Shown piece after piece: positions 24,983 to 33,236 of a stretch of 64,000 bases of DNA; position 1 is the stretch's first letter; each line of letters opens with the position of its first letter. The notes below the pieces were generated by a model. The model worked only from the letters and a program-made list of their open reading frames with translations. It made no database searches and was not told the DNA's origin. The stretch spans positions 62,001 through 126,000 of the forward strand of contig NZ_UTIQ01000199.1 of NCBI RefSeq assembly GCF_900582625.1. Direction: 5' to 3'. The stretch is from Pseudomonas viridiflava. Lineage in GTDB: Bacteria > Pseudomonadota > Gammaproteobacteria > Pseudomonadales > Pseudomonadaceae. The translations under genes were made by a program, and so were the position numbers.

Positions 24983-25954
24983 TCAGAGCCAATCCATGCG
25001 TTTGAAGTTGGCGAACAGACCGACGCAGCCCACGGTAATGACCGTCATCACTCCGGCATAACCGTAATGCCAAGTCAGCTCGGGCATGTACTGAAAATTC
25101 ATGCCGTACACGCCAGCAATCGCCGTGGGAAACGCCAGAATCGCAGCCCAGGCGGCGAATTTTCGCTGGGTAATGCTCTGCCGCGATGACTCCAACAGCA
25201 GCCCGATCTCAATGGCGTGATCGGCCATTTCCCGCAGACCGGTGAGGTCTTCCATCAAGCGCTGCACATGGATCTGCACGTCACGAAAGTACGGGCGCAT
25301 GTGCTTATCAATGAAGGGGAAGTCGAGCTGCTGCAGCTCGGTGCAGATTTCCACCATCGGCGCGATATAGCGGCGGATGCGCAGCAAGTGGCGGCGCATG
25401 CGTTGGATACGTTCGACGTCCTCCTGGCTCAGCGGATTGCGCAGCACATGCTGTTCCATGTCTTCCAGCTTGGCGTTGAACTCTTCCAGACGCGGCCGGT
25501 AGTTCTCGATCACAAAACTAAGCAGGGCATACAGCACGAAATCTTCGCCATGCTCGAGCATTATTGGCTGCGCTTCACAGCGTTGTCTGACGCGCGCATA
25601 GGACGGCGAATTGCCGTACCGGCAACTGATCACATAACCCTTGCCGGCGAACAATTGGGTTTCGACGAACACCAGCTTGTCGTCTTCCATAACCGGCGAG
25701 TACAGCACCATAAACAGTGCATCGCCGAAGGTTTCCAGCTTGGGTCGGGTGTGCTGAAGCAGGGCGTCTTCGATAGCCAGTTCATGCAGGTTGAATTGCT
25801 TCTGCAGGTTCAGCAGCTCGGCGCTGCCCGGATCGTGCAGCCCAATCCAAACAAAATGATCGGGCTTGGCCGCCCAGGCTTTGCCCTCGTCGAGCTTGAT
25901 GTCGGTAACTTTTTTGCCTTGGGAATAAACCGCTGCTGCAACGACGCTTGTCAT
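24983..25954 (-). CDS. corA: CorA-family Mg2+/Co2+ (or Zn2+) transporter
   Basis: A 323-residue protein with a large soluble N-terminal domain and two C-terminal helices. The family signature GMN is present (AIAGVYGMNFQYMPELTWHYG) between the two helices, giving the pore. Length is normal. The ATG at 25954 (MTSVVAAAVYSQG) is preferred; upstream frame to 26026 is Arg/His-rich and not family-like. Confidence 0.92.
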   Translation of the reverse strand: MTSVVAAAVYSQGKKVTDIKLDEGKAWAAKPDHFVWIGLHDPGSAELLNLQKQFNLHELAIEDALLQHTRPKLETFGDALFMVLYSPVMEDDKLVFVETQLFAGKGYVISCRYGNSPSYARVRQRCEAQPIMLEHGEDFVLYALLSFVIENYRPRLEEFNAKLEDMEQHVLRNPLSQEDVERIQRMRRHLLRIRRYIAPMVEICTELQQLDFPFIDKHMRPYFRDVQIHVQRLMEDLTGLREMADHAIEIGLLLESSRQSITQRKFAAWAAILAFPTAIAGVYGMNFQYMPELTWHYGYAGVMTVITVGCVGLFANFKRMDWL

Positions 25955-26128
25955 GGTTGTTATCCGTACGCTCCGGTTTTGAGTGGCGCTGGGCGCCTGG
26001 CGCCAAGGGTAATGCATGGCGCGCATGGTGTATCGCTGAGGCTATGACAAGCGTAGCGACGAGACGGCTCCGTGCAGAACCTGAATTTTTAAGCGCTTGA
26101 ACGCGGCACCACCGTAAGCGAGCGTTAA

Positions 26129-26157
26129 TAAAAAGCCCCGCAGGGCGGGGCTTTTTA
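26129..26157. terminator. Bidirectional terminator between corA and the acyltransferase
   Basis: AAAAAGCCCCGC-agg-GCGGGGCTTTTT, a perfect stem with A/T tracts on both sides. It lies downstream of the acyltransferase gene, whose minus-strand stop is at 26176, and upstream of corA. Confidence 0.9.
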
Positions 26158-26175
26158 TTAACGAGCATCGGGCGC

Positions 26176-26928
26176 TTAAGGCAGCACAGGTTTGCTGGTG
26201 GCCAAGGCGGGCGCCGCTATCTCGCGATCCAGCTCGGCGATAGTCGTCTGCATCTGCTCATGGCATAGCTGCATGAGGGCGGGAATGTCGTCTGCCGTCA
26301 TGCCTTTGGTGGAAATGCCTGGCAGCGAACGGATGGTCACGCAACCGCTGTTCCAACGATTGAGCTGCATGTGCGTGCTGTACGTGCTCACGCACACGGG
26401 AACAATCGGCACGCCAGCGGCGATCGCCATCTGGAACGCGCCTTTCTTGAACGGCAGCAGGCCGTTGCCCAAATTGCGTGTGCCTTCAGGGAAAACCCAG
26501 ATGGACGTGTCTTTATGCTGAAGGGTCTCGGTGGTCGTCAGCATGGCGTGCTTGGCTTTGGCCGCGTTGCCACGGTCGATCAGCACGTTGCCGGCGAGCC
26601 AATACAACTGCCCGAAAAACGGCACCCACTTCAGACTCTTTTTACCAATGCTTACGGTGCGTTTGGGCACCACGGCGCCCAACACGAACAGATCGTAGTT
26701 GGACTGGTGGTTGGCAATGTAGACGCACGACGCTGACTGGTTGCGCAGCGCTTCGGTTTCAGCTTTGAGCTTGAGCCGCAGGATCCACAAGGCGGGGCGT
26801 GAATAGAGGCGAGCGCAGAGGCGACTGTTATCAGGGTTAAACGGACGGCACAGGCCAATCAAAATGCCCAACACGCCTGCCAGAACAAAGTGCAGACCCA
26901 TGAGCAACATGCGCAGAAAGAAAAGCAT
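26176..26928 (-). CDS. 1-acyl-sn-glycerol-3-phosphate acyltransferase (PlsC-like)
   Basis: A 250-residue membrane-bound acyltransferase. An N-terminal hydrophobic helix is followed by the HX4D catalytic motif (IANHQSNYDLFVLG), the FPEGTRN block and the PIVPVCVSTY segment of the PlsC family. It would acylate lysophosphatidic acid to phosphatidic acid. The substrate acyl carrier is not evident from sequence. Start ATG at 26928. Confidence 0.9.
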   Translation of the reverse strand: MLFFLRMLLMGLHFVLAGVLGILIGLCRPFNPDNSRLCARLYSRPALWILRLKLKAETEALRNQSASCVYIANHQSNYDLFVLGAVVPKRTVSIGKKSLKWVPFFGQLYWLAGNVLIDRGNAAKAKHAMLTTTETLQHKDTSIWVFPEGTRNLGNGLLPFKKGAFQMAIAAGVPIVPVCVSTYSTHMQLNRWNSGCVTIRSLPGISTKGMTADDIPALMQLCHEQMQTTIAELDREIAAPALATSKPVLP

Positions 26929-27046
26929 TGAGACGCCCGTTTCGGAAGAGGTCGCGCAGTGTACGGATGTGCACTATTTTCAGCAATGACCGTTCGTTGG
27001 GCGTTTTGTTACAAGCTGCAAGCCAGGCGTTACGGGGCTTCGCGCC

Positions 27047-27080
27047 ATAAAAAAGCCCGGCTCAAGGGCCGGGCTCGTTT
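27047..27080. terminator. Terminator downstream of the crotonase gene
   Basis: AAAAAAGCCCGGC-tcaaggGCCGGGCTCGTTT. The crotonase stop codon on the minus strand lies at 27093, so the run of A before the stem gives a T tract after it for that gene. Confidence 0.85.
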
Positions 27081-27092
27081 GCACGATTGTGG

Positions 27093-27782
27093 TTAAACCG
27101 CGTGCTTCTTGTCTTCTTCAATCGCCCAATCCAGGGTTTCCAGCAACGCCTTGCGAACCTTGAGCTTGGTGTTCTTGTGCGCCTTCATATTGATTTTCTT
27201 CAACTGCTGCGCGGCGACAACCGCGGTTGCCATCAACTGCTCGGCGGGGACCACGGTATCAAGGAAGCCGGCATCCACTGCCGTTTGCGGATTGAACATC
27301 TCGCCATTGATAACCGAACGGTGGAACGCCGCCTTGCGCAGACGATCACGCGCCAACTCGATACCCACGTGGTGCATGGTCATGCCGATTTGCACTTCGT
27401 TCAGACCAATGCTGAACGGTCCTTCTACGCCGATGCGGTAATCGGCAGACAACAAAATGAACGCACCCTTGGCCACAGCATGACCGCCACACGCCACGAT
27501 GATCGGGAACGGATGCGACAACATGCGGCGGGCGAGGGTAGAACCGGCGGCGACCAGGTTAATGGCGTTCTCTGGGCCGGACGTCATCACCTTCAAATCG
27601 TACCCACCCGACAAAATGCCCGGCTGGCCCGTGATAATCACCACCGCGCGGTCTTGCTCAGCCCGATCCAGCGCCGCGTTGAACGCCGCGATCACATCGG
27701 GAGAAATGGCATTGACCTTGCCATTGCTCAGCGTCAGGGTGGCAATTCCGTCATCGAGTTGGTAACTGATCAGATCGCTCAT
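27093..27782 (-). CDS. Enoyl-CoA hydratase/isomerase (crotonase) family protein
   Basis: A 229-residue crotonase-fold protein, shorter than the ~260 residues of classical enoyl-CoA hydratases. The oxyanion-hole region GQPGILSGGYDLKVM and the loop ACGGHAVAKGAFILLSADYRIG are recognisable. The conserved catalytic Glu of true hydratases is not obvious (NEVQIGMTMH), so isomerase or another acyl-CoA activity is possible. The substrate is unknown. ATG at 27782. Confidence 0.85.
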   Translation of the reverse strand: MSDLISYQLDDGIATLTLSNGKVNAISPDVIAAFNAALDRAEQDRAVVIITGQPGILSGGYDLKVMTSGPENAINLVAAGSTLARRMLSHPFPIIVACGGHAVAKGAFILLSADYRIGVEGPFSIGLNEVQIGMTMHHVGIELARDRLRKAAFHRSVINGEMFNPQTAVDAGFLDTVVPAEQLMATAVVAAQQLKKINMKAHKNTKLKVRKALLETLDWAIEEDKKHAV

Positions 27783-27961
27783 GGCACAAATCCTTGCTCG
27801 GGCAGCTATATAAGGTGGGCAGACGTTACCGAGGCGCAGACGGCAGGTAAAGCGCTAAGGCTGACCGTATGGTCGCGCTGGACTTCTATGGAACCGACGC
27901 ACTTGAGCTGCATTCTTCGAACAACACCTTCGCTTAACCGCATGAATCCGTTAAAAAAACT

Positions 27962-27990
27962 TTGCCTTTAGCGAACGCTTCGGCTAGATT
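27962..27990 (+). promoter_or_regulatory. Sigma-70-type promoter of tRNA-Ser
   Basis: TTGCCT at 27962-27967, 17-base spacer, TAGATT at 27985-27990, followed by a GC-rich discriminator (AGCGCGCC), as expected for a stringently controlled stable-RNA promoter. The predicted start point lies about 30 bases before the tRNA. Confidence 0.7.
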
Positions 27991-28027
27991 AGCGCGCCTC
28001 GACAGACCTAACCCGTCGTCGAGACAC

Positions 28028-28117
28028 GGTGAAGTGTCCGAGTGGCTTAAGGAGCACGCCTGGAAAGTGTGTATACGAGAAATCGTATCGAGAGTTCGAA
28101 TCTCTCCTTCACCGCCA
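28028..28117 (+). tRNA. tRNA-Ser (anticodon GGA)
   Basis: A 90-base class II tRNA. Acceptor arm GGTGAAG pairs with CTTCACC, followed by G and an encoded CCA; the anticodon loop CTGGAAA sits on a CACGC/GTGTG stem; there is a long variable arm and TTCGAAT in the T loop. Its 3' end is the insertion site of the element that follows. Confidence 0.97.
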
Positions 28118-28118
28118 T
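28098..28118 (+). other. attL core of the tRNA-Ser integrative element
   Basis: The last 20 bases of the tRNA plus one base are repeated exactly at 38321-38341 (21 bp identical). The tRNA is left intact on the left side, as in most tRNA-targeting integrases. Confidence 0.9.
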
Positions 28119-28125
28119 CTTAAAG

Positions 28126-28166
28126 AAACCCTGTGAATTCAGTTACTTAGAGTTCACGGGGTTTTT
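28126..28166 (+). terminator. Terminator just after tRNA-Ser
   Basis: AAACCCTGTGAA pairs with TTCACGGGGTTT (one mismatch) and is followed by a T tract, eight bases after the tRNA. Since it lies inside the element, it was brought by the insertion and now ends tRNA transcription. Confidence 0.8.
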
Positions 28167-28169
28167 CAT

Positions 28170-28215
28170 TTGTACCCCTCCGTTGTACCCCTCCGTTGTA
28201 CCCCTTTTGTACCTC
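28170..28215 (+). repeat. Left arm-site repeats (TTGTACCCC, four copies)
   Basis: TTGTACCCC starts at 28170, 28183 and 28196 (13-base spacing); a variant TTGTACCTC starts at 28207. The same word at the same 13-base spacing occurs at 38241 and 38254, near the other end. They lie ~50-120 bases inside attL, as integrase arm-type sites do. Confidence 0.7.
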
Positions 28216-28232
28216 TCCTAAATGACCTCCAA

Positions 28233-28523
28233 TCACTCTGCCGCTGGCGATGGGTGGGTGTTCGCGTTATCGCCTGCTTGGCGCACGTCAGGAACGTCTA
28301 TACGAGCCTGTCTGGTGTCCCTGCCATACCCCCGGTAATCCGGGAGGCACTTAGCAAACTCTTCTCTTAAAAACAGTTTGGCGCTCTGCGTGCCCAACTC
28401 TTCCACCAAGAGAGCAGCGCCGTGGCTGGCCATCTCTTGGGGGCTGTTCAGGTTGATGATGTAGCTCTTGGGTTTGGCCGTAACGCACACCATGGAACGA
28501 GCGGATACGCGTGGACGCTTCAT
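28233..28523 (-). CDS. Small protein of unknown function (possible gene)
   Basis: A 96-residue frame beginning MKRPRVSARSMVCVTAKPKS; the middle (SPQEMASHGAALLVEELGTQ, then LFLREEFAKCLPDYRGYGR) has protein-like composition. The Shine-Dalgarno is weak and I recognise no family. It is the first gene-like frame inside attL, oriented towards the tRNA. Could be a shadow; kept because nothing else occupies the stretch. Confidence 0.35.
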   Translation of the reverse strand: MKRPRVSARSMVCVTAKPKSYIINLNSPQEMASHGAALLVEELGTQSAKLFLREEFAKCLPDYRGYGRDTRQARIDVPDVRQAGDNANTHPSPAAE

Positions 28524-29261
28524 AGAGGCTCTATCCAAGGGAATAGGGGAGGGCAATCATAGCGCTGGCTATACATACAGTTAATCGGTGTAGATAAGCG
28601 GATATGAAGACAGTGAACTCAGCCGGCTAGCCAATTTGTTGGCGCCAACTTGATAATTTTTCAGAAGGCATTGTCAGTGTGATTGTCAAGTGCGTAAAAA
28701 AAGGAGCGATCTTTTCGGGGCGGTGGCAAACGCATAGTGATTATGTCGTATGCACCTTTAACCACGGGGCTGTTGGATAAAGTATTACTGCATCAAAATC
28801 GGGTCTAGACCCCATATTCGGTCCGACGAGTGGTCGTCTGTGTTGGAGCCCAGCAGCGGCAAGGGTTTGGCAGCATAGTCACTATGTTTTTTTGATGGCT
28901 ACCTGATAGCTTTTAATAATTGGTGATTGCAACGCGCCTTCAAGCGATTAACATCAGGGCGTCTGGTAAGTCACCACTTTTTACCGGGCGTAAAAAAGCC
29001 CCAACCAATAGTTACAAAGGATGGGGCCTATCGCTGTGTCTACCGAGCCGATCCCCTGGAAAGGTTGCTCAGAGACATGTTTCTTCAACGCTTTTTCTAA
29101 TGCTGCGGGACTGAGTGTCTAATCACTCATGTTGGCGTTCCGGCCATACCCGGTTTGAGATAATAATTATCTGATAAGAAAATTGATACCACCTTGGCGT
29201 CACTTTCATCGGAAACCTCTAAGGGTGGCCGCAGCGTTGGGAACAGATATACGGAGGCCTT
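28524..29261. other. AT-rich intergenic stretch inside the element
   Basis: No convincing gene in 738 bases. It contains a GCCCC...GGGGC hairpin at about 28997-29034 preceded by six A residues (a minus-strand terminator shape) and the word CTGATAGCTTTT at 28903-28914, which also occurs in the res-like region at 33104-33115. Short frames here lack ribosome-binding sites. Confidence 0.5.
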
Positions 29262-29363
29262 ATGGCCACTCTCGTATCTGCGAAGACTCACGAATGCCCG
29301 TGCTGCAAAGGGCCTTGGTGTTTCTATCGTCCCCCGGCTAACCCACCGATCAGTGTGAGTTAG
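29262..29363 (+). CDS. 33-residue Cys-rich microprotein
   Basis: ATG at 29262 has GGAGG four bases upstream and the frame ends at TAG 29361-29363. The peptide carries ECPCCKGPWCFYRPP, i.e. a CxCC...C cluster that could bind zinc. A clean terminator follows 15 bases later, so the unit looks like a deliberate short transcript. No family recognised. Confidence 0.5.
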   Translation: MATLVSAKTHECPCCKGPWCFYRPPANPPISVS

Positions 29364-29378
29364 TTGCTGCAAAGGAGG

Positions 29379-29401
29379 CCGGGCCGTAAGGCTCGGTTTT
29401 C
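29379..29401 (+). terminator. Terminator after the microprotein frame
   Basis: CCGGGCC-gtaa-GGCTCGG (one G-T pair) followed by TTTT, between the 33-residue frame and the Rap1a/Tai-like gene. Confidence 0.7.
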
Positions 29402-29425
29402 CCTTTTCAACAGAAAGGATTCTGA

Positions 29426-29788
29426 ATGAAGCTCTGCCATCTCCTAGCCTTCTTGTGCCTCGCGTCCATGGCTGCGCTTGCTGACAGCAATAAGCTGCTG
29501 TCCAGCTGTCAAGTATTGATCAAATCTTTGGAAAGTGGACGCGATCCAAGCCCCACCGAAGCCTTCGCCGCAGGGCATTGCGCGGGGTTAGTGCAGGCGG
29601 TTTCACAGCTTGGGCAGGACCTACCCGGCGATATGAAATCTTGCACGCCTGATGGGATGCCTGTTAGTCAGGGAGTTCGGGTTGTAGTCAAGTGGCTGAA
29701 GGAGAATCCGGAGTTCTTGAGCTACGACGAAATCGTACTCTTGCCCACAGTGTTCAATCAGATATACCCCTGCAAGGATTCAAAATGA
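29426..29788 (+). CDS. Rap1a/Tai-like exported small protein
   Basis: A 120-residue protein with signal peptide MKLCHLLAFLCLASMAALAD and cysteines after it. The pattern HCAGLVQAV...CTPDGMPVSQGVRVVVKWLKENPEFL...YPC matches the Rap1a/Tai family, which includes periplasmic immunity proteins of Serratia type VI effectors. No effector gene is adjacent, so a solitary immunity or other periplasmic role is possible. AAGGA precedes the ATG. It overlaps the next gene by four bases (ATGA). Confidence 0.72.
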   Translation: MKLCHLLAFLCLASMAALADSNKLLSSCQVLIKSLESGRDPSPTEAFAAGHCAGLVQAVSQLGQDLPGDMKSCTPDGMPVSQGVRVVVKWLKENPEFLSYDEIVLLPTVFNQIYPCKDSK

Positions 29789-30222
29789 AGCTCAATGGAT
29801 GGCAACGGCTGTGGATATTTTCGTCGATTCTCATCGGTTGTGGTTCTTTCGGAATCGGCGTCGTTGTGTTCCCCACGAGCGGCTGGGCGGAGGGGCAATA
29901 TCTCGAGCGACTGGCAGAGCTTGACTCTGACGAGGTGAAAGTCGAATCACCGACGTACATACCCGCCAAGAAACCCAATCCGTGGAATAAGTATGCCGAC
30001 GCCGCTGGCAGGACACCTGTTTCACGTGCCACTGTTGAAGAAGCGAGAGCCATAGCGACAGCAAAGCACAATCAATACTTAACTGAGCTTAAAGAACAAC
30101 AGACTACCGTCACCTTCATTGCGATTGGAGCGTGGGCCGCTCTTAGTGGAATTATGTACTTTCTTGGATGGTTCGTAGCGTGGGTCATCCGTGGATTCAA
30201 AGCTGACAAAGCCAAGCCCTGA
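29785..30222 (+). CDS. Two-helix membrane protein of unknown function
   Basis: A 145-residue protein with an N-terminal helix (LWIFSSILIGCGSFGIGVVVF), a ~75-residue hydrophilic middle and a C-terminal helix (FIAIGAWAALSGIMYFLGWFVAWVI) followed by a basic tail. ATGA overlap with the Rap1a/Tai-like gene shows translational coupling, so the two probably act together at the cell envelope. No family recognised. Confidence 0.72.
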   Translation: MKLNGWQRLWIFSSILIGCGSFGIGVVVFPTSGWAEGQYLERLAELDSDEVKVESPTYIPAKKPNPWNKYADAAGRTPVSRATVEEARAIATAKHNQYLTELKEQQTTVTFIAIGAWAALSGIMYFLGWFVAWVIRGFKADKAKP

Positions 30223-30288
30223 TTACCTCGCGAGCGGAACATCGCCCATTGCGTCTAGCGAGTATTACCACAAAAGTAGGGAGCGCCA

Positions 30289-31116
30289 GTGCAAGCCATT
30301 CATAAGCCGCTACATAAAAGATGTGATTTCTGGGCTGCGATTGGATTGCCTATTGCAATAGCTCTTATCGTCCTAACAACTATAATAATCGCAGAACCGA
30401 AACTCACATCTTGCTTCACTTCTGCTTGTTATGCTTTTGCGTTCCAGCTGTTCAAGATTCCAATTGCACTACTGGCCCTTCCTTTGCCACTTGCAGGTAT
30501 TGTTGCGGCATATCATCGGTCAATTGAAACGCAAGCCCAGATAGAAATCACGATTCAGAACAATACATTTTCGAATTACCTAAAGCACAGAGATGAATTT
30601 GGAAAATTGTTTGATGCAGCCAAGCCTGTCCTTCCTATAGCGAATTTTCAATTCGGAAGCGTGCAGCGTTTGTACAGAGAGATATTTTCTGAAAATAGTT
30701 ATACGAAATTATCTTTCACTCCAAATGAAATTGATATGGAATGCTTCTTTAATGAAGTCGATAAAATAATCTCATTCTGTGAGGGGGTGTTGGTGTCGGA
30801 GCACCCAGAGGAGCAAGAGATATTTGAATACTTTCGCCAGGTAGTGGGTGGGCTGGAGTTGGTCAGGGTTATATGTGGAACGGCTGATACTTATTTTGAT
30901 TTTGAAGGCAGCTGTTTAGAATTTCCGTTCGAGGAGCGTAGTCATGTCGATTATTTTCTCACTATTACTTTAGTTGCCAGTCGAATATCTTTATTTTGCG
31001 GAAGTGACAAAATTTATGGCAGTGATTCCTGGGAGGTTGGCAACGCAGATGCTTTCGAGGATTTTATAAAAAAACATGGGGCGCGCTATGATCCACCTAC
31101 TCTTCGTACATCCTAA
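30289..31116 (+). CDS. Two-TM protein with cytosolic domain, candidate defence protein
   Basis: A 275-residue protein starting at GTG 30289 with GGAG five bases upstream. Helices at ~16-36 and ~55-73 are followed by YHRSIETQAQIEITIQNNTF and then NYLKHRDEFGKLF, an arrangement I have seen in membrane proteins of defence-type islands (putative abortive-infection proteins). The remaining ~170 residues are soluble and unassigned. Base composition is markedly AT-rich compared with the chromosome. The defence role is inference. Confidence 0.7.
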   Translation: MQAIHKPLHKRCDFWAAIGLPIAIALIVLTTIIIAEPKLTSCFTSACYAFAFQLFKIPIALLALPLPLAGIVAAYHRSIETQAQIEITIQNNTFSNYLKHRDEFGKLFDAAKPVLPIANFQFGSVQRLYREIFSENSYTKLSFTPNEIDMECFFNEVDKIISFCEGVLVSEHPEEQEIFEYFRQVVGGLELVRVICGTADTYFDFEGSCLEFPFEERSHVDYFLTITLVASRISLFCGSDKIYGSDSWEVGNADAFEDFIKKHGARYDPPTLRTS

Positions 31117-31234
31117 TTTATTTAGAGTTAAGGCTAACCGATCCAAATGGACCTCACGCCGAAACAACCTTGCGCACATTTTGGAAAAATTGTTCTAGGG
31201 TTGGCAGTCATAGTCATAAAATCAGGTAGGGATA

Positions 31235-32023
31235 GTGAAATTGGATAAGCATTTAGCCCACAAGATATATGCAGGTATCGCATTACTACTGGTGTTGAGT
31301 GTTTTTGCCGTAGTGTGGCCTTGGATACATGTTTTCAGTAGTTCTGCCGTTAGCCAGAACCCGGCTGACTGGGGCGTGTTTGGTGATTATATTGGCGGTG
31401 TGCTCTCAACACTGATATCTGTGTTCGCGTTTGTGGGTATTATTATCACTATTAGTGTTCAAGGTAAGGCAATCAAGGCTCAACAAGAATCTATAGAGCT
31501 TCAGCTTAGAGGTCTGCATCAAGAAAAAACATTTAAAGATGATGAGCTTTACAGCCGCCAAGCACTTGAGTGCTTAAGGGGCGCATTGTCTGTTCTTCAT
31601 GATCCCGAGAGTGGTTTACTTCGTAAAAGATTAGCTTGGTTAGAAGCTGCTAGGCTAATTATAACGGCTAAAGAGCTGGCTGAAAGCATACAAACAGAAA
31701 GTATGAAAAAAATTTATAAGGTCAACGAAAAGCTTATCCGGTCAGATTTTGGAAACAAGCTGGATGTTCGTGTATGCCCGGCTACGATACAGGCAGAATT
31801 TTTTGATGGGCCTGATTGGAATGCATTTTTTGACGACGTGAAGCCGGAGAGAATTGAGGTTTATTCTGTGTATGTCGTGTACAGCTTCTCAAGCTGGCAA
31901 AGTAATGAGGAAGATATATTGGATAGTGTTAGAGGTGACTTAGATGTTAACAAGGTAAGTATGTCGTACTTTGGGGCTCGGCAGTTTATACAGAATGAGA
32001 AAAATAGAGCGAAACCGCTGTGA
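31235..32023 (+). CDS. Two-TM protein resembling putative abortive-infection (PutAbiC-like) proteins
   Basis: A 262-residue protein from GTG 31235. First helix at ~10-32; then WGVFGDYIGGVLSTLISVFA and FVGIIITIS form a second helix with the GD(Y/F)xGG start and end in a coiled-coil-like segment (KAIKAQQESIELQLRGLH). This layout is that of putative abortive-infection membrane proteins. The C-terminal ~150 residues are soluble and unassigned. AT-rich codon use. It could act with the preceding gene; both begin with GTG. Confidence 0.7.
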   Translation: MKLDKHLAHKIYAGIALLLVLSVFAVVWPWIHVFSSSAVSQNPADWGVFGDYIGGVLSTLISVFAFVGIIITISVQGKAIKAQQESIELQLRGLHQEKTFKDDELYSRQALECLRGALSVLHDPESGLLRKRLAWLEAARLIITAKELAESIQTESMKKIYKVNEKLIRSDFGNKLDVRVCPATIQAEFFDGPDWNAFFDDVKPERIEVYSVYVVYSFSSWQSNEEDILDSVRGDLDVNKVSMSYFGARQFIQNEKNRAKPL

Positions 32024-32404
32024 GCTCAGTATCTATGTATTAAAAATTTGAAGCCTGGAGTAATCAGGCAAAAATTTTAGGAATCACATCTTATGATGTT
32101 GTTGGGATTTGTGAAGTGGTAGATATCTGATTTTCAGCTGTGCGGTTAAAACACCGCGCTACGGGCGGAGTGCAAAATCTCAATATCTGGCAAAATATCG
32201 TTGGTATGTTGAGAGTGTCTAACAAAGCGATGCTGGATGGTATGCAGATATGCTATTTAAATGCTCTATAAGCTCGTTGTAGGCGTTTTAACGCAAGAGA
32301 GCTGCATAGGTGGCGGGCATGCAATAAGATACTCTTAAAAGAGCTTGTAGGAAGGGTTTTGGAAGTAGGTTAACCATATTAGCTAACCCTTTTAGAAGAG
32401 AGCG
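32024..32404. other. AT-rich intergenic stretch without visible gene
   Basis: It lies between two convergent genes. I see no frame with a ribosome-binding site, no strong terminator and no tRNA-like structure. Confidence 0.5.
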
Positions 32405-33031
32405 TTACACTGTTGCTTTCAGTTCTTTTTTAACACGATAGACAGTAGCAACACCGACATCTGCAAGCTTGGCCACTTCATCAGCGGACATGGTGGGATG
32501 TTTTTTCAGGGTGCTAATCACCTTGTCCCATTTAGCCGCGTCTTTGCTTTTACCTTTTGGCTTCCAATCTGGTTCTTTAGTCTTTTTGCTTTCGATACCT
32601 TGTCTAATGCGTTCAACACGCTTCTCTTGGTCAAGCCTCGCCATGGTTGCCATCAGGTCTATCAACATTGAGTTAATCACTTGCATGATTTCCCCGGTGA
32701 TGCCCGAGGAAGCCATTTCCCAGCTTGTCGGAAGGTCGGCCACTACCAGACGCAAGCCCTTAGCGTGAATCGTTGCCTTGAGGGTTGCCCAATCCTCTTG
32801 GGAGAGGCGTGACAACCTGTCCACTGATTCCACTAACAACACTTCGCCCTTGGCTGCATTGTCCAAAAGCTTCAACAGTTCGGGTCTGAGCAGTTTAGTG
32901 CCACTGTGGTTGTCGGCGTACACACCAGAAACGGAAAGCCCATGGTCAGATGCGAACTGCTCTAAGAGCTGTCTGGCCCTCTGGGCGTCCTGTTCTTTGG
33001 TTGATGCTCTGAGGTAGAGATGGGCTTTCAT
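32405..33031 (-). CDS. Serine recombinase (resolvase/invertase family)
   Basis: A 208-residue small serine recombinase. The N-terminal catalytic domain has the nucleophile Ser in YLRASTKEQDAQRA (residue 10) and the conserved ESVDRLSRLSQEDW; a helical E-like region follows, and the last ~45 residues form a helix-turn-helix (MSADEVAKLADVGVATVYRVK) for DNA binding. It is intact by length. Immediately upstream lies a row of inverted CTATC/GATAG pairs that looks like its res site. Its role may be dimer resolution of the element. Confidence 0.9.
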   Translation of the reverse strand: MKAHLYLRASTKEQDAQRARQLLEQFASDHGLSVSGVYADNHSGTKLLRPELLKLLDNAAKGEVLLVESVDRLSRLSQEDWATLKATIHAKGLRLVVADLPTSWEMASSGITGEIMQVINSMLIDLMATMARLDQEKRVERIRQGIESKKTKEPDWKPKGKSKDAAKWDKVISTLKKHPTMSADEVAKLADVGVATVYRVKKELKATV

Positions 33032-33036
33032 GGCTA

Positions 33037-33170
33037 CTATCCTTTAGACATTCAAATTGATAGATCAAGGATAATCTATCAGATGACTATCCGTAAGGCT
33101 TATCTGATAGCTTTTTGAAGGGGCCGATGGACGGCTATCCGACTACCAAACCACTAAACTCCTTTGATAG
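33037..33170. promoter_or_regulatory. Candidate res site: three inverted CTATC...GATAG subsites
   Basis: Three inverted pairs upstream of the serine recombinase: 33037-33063 (27 bp), 33076-33110 (35 bp, with 9-base arms CTATCAGAT/ATCTGATAG) and 33135-33170 (36 bp). Three such dimer sites upstream of the gene is the plan of Tn3/gamma-delta res regions. The site would also overlap the recombinase promoter, allowing autoregulation. Confidence 0.6.
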
Positions 33171-33236
33171 CCGGTGAGCTTGCCTATAGCTTGTGCTCGA
33201 TGGCAGAGTCAGCCCTCGCACACGAAGGGGTTTTCA

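Noticed and set aside
27087..27971. Plus-strand frame opposite the crotonase gene and reaching the tRNA
   Set aside because: Antisense composition and no ribosome-binding site; the crotonase on the other strand is clear.
28920..29114. 64-codon plus-strand frame in the element
   Set aside because: No Shine-Dalgarno, crosses a hairpin, and no protein-like pattern.
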